NCBI GenBank assembly: GCA_003194525.1
Contig: NBIV01000073.1
Span: 1 to 64,000 of the forward strand
Reading direction: 5' to 3'
Source of the DNA: Gracilariopsis chorda
Taxonomy: Eukaryota > Rhodophyta > Florideophyceae > Gracilariales > Gracilariaceae
Length of the DNA stretch: 64,000 bases
Shown in pieces: positions 57,298-64,000 of this stretch. The translations under genes were made by a program, and so were the position numbers. The notes below the pieces were generated by a model. It searched no databases. It had not been told where the DNA came from and worked only from the letters and a program-made list of their open reading frames with translations. Position 1 is the stretch's first letter; each line of letters starts with the position of its first letter.

Positions 57298-58094
57298 TGA
57301 AGAGCAATGCCCTCAGGGATCCATTCCAGGTACTTAGTTGATTTCCCCAATGTTTCGGTAGTGTAGTCATTGCATGAAATACGACCAGTAATAGTGGATT
57401 GGAAACGTGGGAGACGGAAGATTCAATTGGCGTTTGGCCACAGTAGTGGGCATGAACCACCAAAACGGAGTAATTCAGTTCATTCTATTTATTATTTTTA
57501 CACCCATTTCTTGGATGATTAGTACTTAGTGCGCCGGGGAGTTGCCATTGCACCAGTAAACCTTTCCCAAAAAGGGACCCCAGCCTGGGAAATTGGCTTC
57601 AAACCTTACCGCCTTCGCGTTTTCTCTACTCCTCTGTGGAGGGAGGCACCGTCGCAAACGGGAATTGTAACCCGCTTGCTTACCTAAAGCACCCGAGTAT
57701 TCGGATCGTTATTCCAACTGTCTTGTTGTTCGTCTCGTATAAGGTTTATTTACTGGCACTGCCGTTAGTCTCCGTCACGAAAATCGTGACTCAGCTCCCC
57801 CTTATTTTTCACCTTTGCAGCATGGCGTTCCGGCTACGCACGGATCATTCTCGCGCGTCCTACTAATGAGGAAACCTCACTACTCTAGAGGACGACCACC
57901 ACCATACACCGCTCCTGCAGACACCTGATTCTTGCCTCCACCTCCCTGCGCTAGTCGCAAAGGGTGGCCTCGGCCTTACAACCCAACATAGTCATGCCAC
58001 TCCTGGGAAGGCTCTACAAAACTGGGTTCACCTCTAACGAGGAAAGATCCCGAACGTCTTTCGGTGCACTCTCGCTTCCAGGCATTGCACTACA
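57298..58094 (+). repeat. 3' LTR (797 bp)
   Basis: Begins TGAAGAGCAATGCCC, ends GCACTACA. Pairs with 46,583-47,378. Confidence 0.93.
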
Positions 58095-58099
58095 TTACT
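58095..58099. repeat. Target-site duplication, right (TTACT)
   Basis: Repeats 46,578-46,582 directly after the CA end of the 3' LTR. Confidence 0.9.
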
Positions 58100-59088
58100 C
58101 TCAAGATATATCTGACAGACATTATGAATCGCATCATCCACATGCTACTGCTATCTTGTTACGTCTGACAGAACCCAGGTTTCATACAAATAGGCTTATA
58201 TGCGCCGACTCCGGATTTGAGTCTGTAACGACTGCTATGGCACTTCTTAATTATGGGTTACGATTTACCGGAGTCCTTTAAACCGCTACCAAACAGTACC
58301 CAATGACATTTATGTCCCATCAGGAGCTGTCACAGAGAGGGGATCAGGTTTTCATGGTAAGTGAAGGTACGAATAGCTGCCCATCTGTTATGGACGGTTT
58401 AAGGATGGACAGAGAACGCCGTTACTTTTTAAGCACAAGTGGCACAACGCTACAGTTTCAGCCAATTGTTAAGTCCAGATGGAGAGCAATTTGAAATGAC
58501 GCTCAGTTTGTCACCATAGAAATATCTATTCCAAAGGTTATCGACACTTACTATCAGACATGTTCCCAAGTTGATAGGCACAATCGATGCCGCCAGAACA
58601 ATCTTAGTCTTGAAAAGAAAACTGAGGTTAAGAAGTGGTCAATAAGGCTTATCACTACATTGCTTCCAATTTCTATTGTTGACTCTTGGTTGCTTTACAA
58701 GGGAAGTATGGGGGCAAGGAATTGTTTGATGCAGAAAGGCTTTTACGCCAAACTTGCACAACAGCTTATTGACAACTCGTACGATGTGATTGGCATCAGA
58801 CAAAGAAACAATGTTGATGAAGAAATATCTGAGGCTCCAATGGTCACTGATACTGGAATAAATTTGCTTCCAACCACTAAGAAACGAAAGCTGAACAATG
58901 GCTTTATCTCTAAATCCACCTATCCAGCGAGATGAAAAGTATGCACTATCGATAAGGAGTCTAAATATCTATGTTCTGAATGCTCGAAACTCAATAGAGA
59001 AGTATGGATATGTCACAGTCAGACGGGAGGTGACTGCTTTCAAGACATTTTTGTAGACATGCATTTCAAAGAGTACAATAGTATGTAA
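58095..59088 (+). pseudogene. piggyBac-type transposase, 3' part
   Basis: Resumes the gene cut at 46,577, with the numbering frame unchanged. Seen: ATAILLRLTEPRFHTNR and LICADSGFESVTTAMALLNYGLRFTGVL (second catalytic Asp region), IPKVIDTYYQTCSQVDRHNR (third block, with the VDRHN signature), IRLITTLLPISIVDSWLLYK, and a C-terminal Cys-rich finger (VCTIDKESKYLCSECSK, then CHSQTGGDCFQDIF). In-frame stops occur at 58,279, 58,492 and 58,933 among others. The C-terminal cysteine cluster is typical for piggyBac and helps confirm the family. No terminal repeats or TTAA sites were located. Confidence 0.8.
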
Positions 59089-59584
59089 GTGCTAGTATTT
59101 CACGTGCTCTGACATGTTTAGTGATAGAAGCAAAAGGGATATTGTTCTTAACTATAGCTGCCTACGTTTATTATTGGCGTCATTTGACTTGCTGAATCAT
59201 TTAACTGTTTAAAGCGTAATACCCCTAAATGAAATGTCACCTTACTCTTTCTGATGTTTTATTGGGCGCTGTTAAGCTTACTGAATCAGTAACTTTAGCA
59301 GAAATGTCGAATTTCTTTTCAGAATTCTTTGCCCTTTTGATGAGCGCAGCGAGTTGAACTCACGACTTATTTTCAATTTCACATGTGGCTGTGAAGCCCA
59401 AGAGGTGTTCTGTACGCTGCAATAACTTTACGATATATGTAGTAAACTAAGAATGGGTTGTAGCTACTTTTCTAACGTAATTGAATACTATTTCGTTACA
59501 CGGGCTCATATGAGTACATTCGGCAGTCTTGTGGACACTAGGATTCGGTACTCCACAGATAACGTATAATGTTTCAAAGGTCAG
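59089..59584. other. Intergenic, nothing recognised
   Basis: A/T-rich sequence after the piggyBac relic, where its right terminal repeat would be expected. No gene is seen. Confidence 0.35.
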
Positions 59585-60230
59585 TTACAGACGCTTCATG
59601 CAGTATTTCAAATGTCTTATAACTCGAAGAGTCTTATCCAGGGCTGATTTCTTTACCTGATAGTAACAGTATGACAGTAACTGCCAATTTGACAGATTCG
59701 TTGGTTTGAACACTTTGAGTCCAAGGTGCTTCCTTTCCTTTTCATGGTTGCACACAGCTTCCTGTGTCATCTTTGTGTACTGTAAACGTGCATGAAGGTG
59801 GCATGGAACGTTCTCTTTGTCAAAGGGATACTAAGATGAACCACTGCTGAAAGACTCCGAATCTGAAAAAGGGGACCATGAAACCGTGTCTAATTGTCTC
59901 TCTTTCACACATAGTGGCTCGTAAGGCAGTGAGATTTCCGAAAATTTTCGTTTTCAGGCACTGGTGCAGCAGCATCATGAAGTATGGTCTGCTTCACCGG
60001 TTCCATTCGAGCTTTCAGGCGGTAAGGTTGCTCGATTAACTTTTGGTAGAGAGCATCCAATGCATTTCGGCATTCAATTGTTTTGTTTACATCAGAGTTT
60101 AAACCAGGGACCTCGTTCGGTACATTCCGCTCTTCAGCGCAATCAGCCCCATCGCGAAGGTTTTTTGATCCCCTGCATTAGAGACATCTGCAAAGCTTGC
60201 ATAATTCTCACAGCTGCCTCTAACTGAAGG
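59585..60230 (-). pseudogene. gag relic of related gypsy element
   Basis: The minus strand at 59,585-59,770 reads HLGLKVFKPTN, LLSYCYYQVKKSALDKTLR and KYCMKRL, colinear with the start of the capsid region of the main element (HPGFKELKPTN...LFSYWYYQLEDSSLVRTPRG). Upstream on the same strand (to about 60,230) frames are broken but protein-like. This is only the N-terminal gag part. Confidence 0.6.
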
Positions 60231-61298
60231 TATGTATACATTTTGCACATTGAATACATGTCCTTAACCGCTCAAATAACCTGAGCTGATTCTTGAGCTG
60301 GTGGAACCACATTAGACGTGTATAGGTTGCGGAAGTCGGGGTCTTCTTGGTAATTCCTTTCACATTCGTCTCCCGTGGTGATAACGGTAAGCTCTTAAAC
60401 ACCTATGACAAAGCAGATGCCCCTGCAGAGCCAGATATCCATCCAATTCGACAATGCCCGTTCGTCGGCACTCGGGACATCTTCTATCGACGAAGTCGGC
60501 CTATAATGAGCACAATAATCCAAATTTAGAAGCTTCAGGAAAAACCGGAAACCATGTTAAGCAGAAAACACCCGAACAAGGGCAAAGGTACCGAGTCTAT
60601 ATCAGGAGACCACTTTTGATGCAAAGCAAGTGGAGGACGGAACACCCGCACAAGAGAAAAGCGCCTTAAGGTGTTCCAGTACTACCTTGGGCAGGGTGCC
60701 TCAGTTTGTAGAGCCCCCCGATAACGTCGACAAGAGCCAGAAATAACTCTGGGCAACCGATGACTCCCTGCAGACGAAGGTGGGATGAATTGGTGATGAA
60801 CCCCGCAGTGGGAAAGATCCTGGCAAAGCAGTATCGAACAAACACTAAATGGTGTCAAAGTACTCCGAGCCGTGGCAGGTCAGTCCTGAGGTCCGGAACG
60901 AAACCCACGAAATACTGGATAACGTCCGTGACCGGGCAGAGTATAAAAATTTGTAAGACTTTAAAGGTGGTAAACATGAAATGTTCGTAACGAAGGTTAA
61001 TCAATCTTCGCCGTGCAAGGAGCATGAATAGCCCGGCTGCAATAATAATACTCTCCGTGATGGGTTGGTGGCCGTGCAACAACGTAACTCTAGTTAGGGC
61101 CAAACCTCCTCGGTGGGAAAACCACTACTTGGAGAACCTCCTAAGTTGTAGCCACTTGTTTTCTTTACTGCACATGGTGGTGGCGTTGTTTTTCACCTAT
61201 ATGCTGTCCGTGAATGTAAATTTTCTAACAATTATCTCATCTCCGGGCTTACAGACCAGTATCTGTAGTATAGTATTAAGCTACTCCTTTTAGACTAC
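60231..61298. other. Unassigned region, protein-like but broken
   Basis: Short plus-strand frames (60,347-60,529; 60,454-60,669; 60,760-60,990) have a charged, coding-like composition with many stops between them. I cannot assign a family. It may be an older transposon tail into which the next element inserted. Confidence 0.35.
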
Positions 61299-61474
61299 TG
61301 TTAGCGACGACCGCTTATTTCAATTCATATGTTTGAATGTGATTCAAACATATGAACGGTCGGAGACATGCCTACAAAAGGCAAGAGTCTCATAGCAAAC
61401 GACGGAAGCAGTAAGCTTCATCGTTGCAGTGAGTAAACGTGAACTTCAATTGCTATCCTCTCTCCTCTCTTACA
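61299..61474 (+). repeat. Possible short 5' LTR of second gypsy element
   Basis: Starts TGTTAGCG and ends CTTACA, two bases before a primer-binding-site-like TGG, and 40 bp before gag. Its 3' partner lies beyond the window, so the left end is a guess from the TG dinucleotide. It holds a perfect 15-bp inverted repeat with a 3-base loop at 61,324-61,356. Confidence 0.4.
61324..61356. repeat. Perfect 15-bp inverted repeat, 3-base loop
   Basis: TTCATATGTTTGAAT, GTG, ATTCAAACATATGAA. It can form a hairpin in DNA or RNA and contains two CATATG boxes. Its position in the putative LTR suggests a regulatory role. Confidence 0.8.
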
Positions 61475-61476
61475 TT

Positions 61477-61494
61477 TGGTAGCATCTAACGATC
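61477..61494 (+). promoter_or_regulatory. Candidate primer-binding site, second element
   Basis: TGGTAGCATCTAACGATC. The first eight bases pair with a tRNA ending TGCTACCA, the 3' end of many eukaryotic initiator methionine tRNAs; the rest does not fit the versions I know. Confidence 0.45.
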
Positions 61495-61514
61495 TCAGAA
61501 TCGTTTTTAAGAAC

Positions 61515-62522
61515 ATGGGCTCAGTTACACGCAATCGCAGGGGTGCAAACCTTGAACAAAATGTGGAACTAGCTGACGTTTCACAGTTTCAGCAGCAGCT
61601 GACTGTACTGCAAAATACAGTTCAGCAGCAGGCGAATCTCATTCAGACTCTTCAGACTCAGCTGAACAGCGGGCAGAATATATCTGGAGGCCAAGCTAAC
61701 GTTGGAGCAAGTGCTTTCAAGGCGCCGCCGGTTCCGATTTTCAAAGGAACTACCGCAGACCGCAAGTCCGAACGAGTGAAAAGCTTTTTCTACTCAATTG
61801 AGAAGTATGGAACGTTATGCAACTACTCTGAAGCTAAAATGATAGCTTTGGCCGAATGTCATTTGCAAGATCGTGCGGCCTCGTGGATGCTTCGCTTGGA
61901 ATGCGAAAATCAGAAACCTCAGACACTAGAAGAGCTGAAGCGCGAGATGATTCACGAATTTGTACCGACAAACGAGAAAGCAGCCGCTCGTGTACAATTG
62001 ATGGACATCAAGTTGAAAGAATTCAACGACCTCAACGAGCATGTAGCAACTTTTGAAGACTTGGTTTCGTTGTGTGGTACTCCAACGAATGAAGCATATA
62101 TCTACTTTTTCAACAGTTTACCCAAGTCTTACAAGGGAAAGTTTGCCGAACGCTTTCCAGATTCTCAACCCATTGATCGCACAGGTCGTCCCAGCATTCA
62201 TATTGCTTACGAATACGCTAGAACTTTGGAGCTCTCAATGAAGTTAAGTGGAGAATTCCAAAAGACTTCGAATGAAGAGACCAAGGGGTACGAGAATAAG
62301 AACTTTAACAGAGGAAACAAGAGTTTAGAACAGAAGAAAGATTCTAAACCTGCTTGGAAGGACAATACCCATGTGAGTTGGGGTCCAGCCAAGAATGGAG
62401 AGCGAACCCTTTACAGAAAGAACGACAGATGTTTTACTTGTGGTCGAAAGGGTTGGAGTGACCTTGACCATCCTTGTCGCGGAGATGGGAAAGTTCTAAA
62501 CAAGACGAACCAGAAAAACTAG
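61515..62522 (+). CDS. gag polyprotein, second gypsy element
   Basis: Retrotransposon capsid protein, about 335 aa from ATG 61,515 (MGSVTRNRRG); an upstream in-frame ATG at 61,476 overlaps the primer-binding site and is less likely. Seen: a Gln-rich coiled coil (residues 20-55, QQQLTVLQNTVQQQANLIQ), the Retrotrans_gag capsid domain (FKGTTADRKSERVKSFFYSI to the ..FAERFP.. region, about residues 75-215), and a C-terminal charged stretch with a Cys/His cluster, CFTCGRKGWSDLDHPCR, which is not the standard CX2CX4HX4C knuckle. Intact frame, ending TAG at 62,520. Confidence 0.88.
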   Translation: MGSVTRNRRGANLEQNVELADVSQFQQQLTVLQNTVQQQANLIQTLQTQLNSGQNISGGQANVGASAFKAPPVPIFKGTTADRKSERVKSFFYSIEKYGTLCNYSEAKMIALAECHLQDRAASWMLRLECENQKPQTLEELKREMIHEFVPTNEKAAARVQLMDIKLKEFNDLNEHVATFEDLVSLCGTPTNEAYIYFFNSLPKSYKGKFAERFPDSQPIDRTGRPSIHIAYEYARTLELSMKLSGEFQKTSNEETKGYENKNFNRGNKSLEQKKDSKPAWKDNTHVSWGPAKNGERTLYRKNDRCFTCGRKGWSDLDHPCRGDGKVLNKTNQKN

Positions 62523-64000
62523 TATTGCCGCACAGTGGTGCGGCTCCTCGAGACATCAGTGAGATGCCTCGCCTCTCTGCCTTGAACGTGGCAGAGGAGG
62601 ATAACTGGATGTACGACGCAAGTTTTGCCGGACATCCTGTTCGAGTGGTGGTTGATTTGTTTGCTTCTCATAATTTTATGGCATTGAAGACAGCCAAACA
62701 GTTTGGTCTTGATGTCGAGAACACAGAAGGTGTTGATGTTGAACTCGGAGATAAGACATTGAAACCGGTTGCTGGTAAGACTACGGCGGTTTTAAACATA
62801 AGAGGATTTTTATCTACCGAAAATGCTTTTCTAATCGACATGGGAATTGAAGAGAGTATACCAATCATCATTCTTGGGCGGTCATGGTTGAAACAGCGGA
62901 ATCCGGAAATCAATTGGTCTAGTAACGAGCTACTATTGACGCGACCAGATGGCTCCAGAGTCAGGGTCGTTCCAAGGGCGATAAAAAACTCCGGCAACAC
63001 GAACACGTTGAAGCGAATGTCATTTAAGAAACTAGCACGGGTACTAAAGAAGGGCAACTGTGAGTTTTATATGGCACGAATTACTGAAAATGTGCCATCC
63101 CACTTAGAGAAAGTGGATACCACGGAAGAATTCAGAGACATTCTTACCGAGTATAATGACATTTTTCGCGACGACTTGCCAGAAGAGCTACCCCCAACCC
63201 GCGGGATGGAGTTCGAAATCAATCTCAAGCCCGGAGAGCCTCCTCCAGTAAGACCAGTAATCCGATTGTCCCCGAAGGAGCTGAGAGAACTTAAGGTACA
63301 ACTACAGAAGTACCTTGATGAAGGGTTGCTCCGACCATCTTCCTCACCATTTGGCGCTCCAGTATTCTTTGTAAAAAAGAAGAACGGCGATTTACGCATG
63401 GTATGCGACTACAGGGCTTTAAACAAGATCACGATACCCGATTCGAGCCCGATCCCGCTGATAGACGAGACAATTGATCAGGTAGCTGGCGCAAATATTT
63501 TTTCACAGCTCGACCTGATTTGGGGATATCACCAGATGCGATTGAAAGAGGAAGACTGCCACAAGACTGCGATAAGAACACGGTTTGGTTCTTTCGAGTG
63601 GCGAGTCTTATGCTTTGGATTGACGAACGCTCCAGCAGCATTCTCGCGTCTACTAGCCAGTTTGTTCCAGGACCTTCTAGGTGAATGTATGGTACTATAC
63701 CTTGATGACATCTTGATCTACAGCAAGTCTATATAACAACACCGACAACACCTGAGACGTGTATTCGAGATACTACGAAAGCACAAGCTGTACCTTCGAC
63801 CAAGCAAGTGTGCTTTTGGACTTGAGGAAGTCCAGTACTTGGGTTTCAACGTCAGTTCTAAGGGAATTAGAACGCAGCAAAGACTGGTGAAAGCCGTTCA
63901 GGATTGGCCAACACCACACACTGTCAAAGAAGTGCAAAGGTTCTTAGGCCTAGCTAACTTCTACAGACGATTCATGAAGAATTACTCAGGCATTGTGTTA
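62474..64000 (+). pseudogene. pol polyprotein, second element (partial, one stop)
   Basis: In the -1 frame relative to gag with a 49-base overlap. Seen in order: a protease-like domain (VRVVVDLFASHNFM, IIILGRSWLKQRNPEINW), a linker, and RT (PSSSPFGAPVFFVKKKNGDL, RMVCDYRALNKITIPDSSPI, FSQLDLIWGYHQMRL with the first catalytic Asp, FGLTNAPAAFSRLLASLF, VLYLDDILIYSKS with the YxDD box). A TAA at 63,734-63,736 right after the YxDD block stands where the family usually has Glu; the same frame continues open (HLRRVFEILRKHKLYLRPSK, VQRFLGLANFYRRFMKNYSG) to the window edge. The protease motif reads D-L-F-A instead of D-S/T-G-A, so it may be inactive or atypical. RNase H and integrase lie beyond the window. 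Confidence 0.88.

Larger units (their letters stand above)
46583..58094 (+). mobile_element. Ty3/gypsy LTR retrotransposon with antisense ORF
   Basis: A structurally complete 11.5-kb element: 5' LTR, candidate primer-binding site, gag with zinc knuckle, protease, RT, RNase H and integrase in gypsy order (integrase after RNase H), a chromodomain-like tail, a long antisense reading frame, polypurine tract, 3' LTR and TTACT duplications. The two LTRs differ at several percent of positions, and gag-pol carries many stops and frameshifts, so this copy is not autonomous. It sits inside a piggyBac-type transposase gene. Relatives of its gag occur at 42,358-44,590 and 59,585-60,230. Confidence 0.95.
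61299..64000 (+). mobile_element. Second Ty3/gypsy element, 5' part
   Basis: A different lineage from the first element: compact leader, gag intact, pol in the -1 frame with protease then RT. Runs off the right edge inside the RT/RNase H connection. Only one nonsense codon is seen in 2.5 kb of coding sequence, so it is much younger than the first element. Confidence 0.8.

Noticed and set aside
1-64000. tRNA, rRNA, telomere repeats or bacterial-type operons
   Set aside because: None was seen on reading both strands. The content is that of a eukaryotic transposon-rich region.

Overview
The window is nuclear DNA of a eukaryote with many transposable elements. The signs are an LTR retrotransposon with a chromodomain-like segment, PIF/Harbinger and piggyBac transposase relics, TATA-type promoters, and small genes without obvious introns. 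A red macroalga is my best guess from the general look of the gag/pol proteins and the Cys-rich secreted protein. That is a guess; nothing here proves the lineage.

Bases 1-31,072 form one amplified locus. Five full head-to-tail units of 4,964-4,966 bp, plus a truncated sixth, run from 3,820 to 29,535. Units differ almost only in homopolymer lengths. Each carries an intact 140-codon gene (+) with its own TATA box and a decayed C2H2 zinc-finger gene (-). I read the 140-aa protein's second half as an RRM-like fold. The array is bracketed by 2.96-kb inverted arms (1-2,962 and 28,111-31,072), so one more gene copy lies in reverse at 1,782-2,204. The right flank (29,536-31,072 and 33,960-35,330) is an older, diverged version of the same unit. 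It includes a diverged 141-aa paralogue at 34,794-35,219 whose differences from the array gene are largely synonymous. A Cys-rich secreted-protein gene (31,973-32,983) sits inside that diverged copy.

Bases 33,300-36,200 are a patchwork of short inverted and direct repeats around the diverged paralogue. Bases 36,200-39,260 hold no gene I can support.

Bases 39,265-41,938 are a dying PIF/Harbinger element: a DDE transposase (+) facing a Myb/SANT-like partner (-), both with in-frame stops. Next is a badly decayed minus-strand gag-protease relic (about 42,400-44,580) of the retrotransposon family described below. A piggyBac-type transposase gene (45,493-59,088) follows, split by a structurally complete 11.5-kb Ty3/gypsy element (46,583-58,094). 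That element has 796/797-bp LTRs, a TTACT target duplication, a candidate primer-binding site and a polypurine tract. Its gag-pol is full of stops and frameshifts, but it also carries a long antisense reading frame (55,412-57,241, about 610 codons with a single stop) between pol and the 3' LTR.

Another gag relic lies at 59,585-60,230 (-). From about 61,299 a second, younger-looking Ty3/gypsy element begins and runs off the right edge: possible short LTR, primer-binding site, intact gag, and pol in the -1 frame with one nonsense codon.

The most unusual feature is the recent tandem and inverted amplification of a small conserved gene of unknown function. The second is the antisense reading frame in the retrotransposon.
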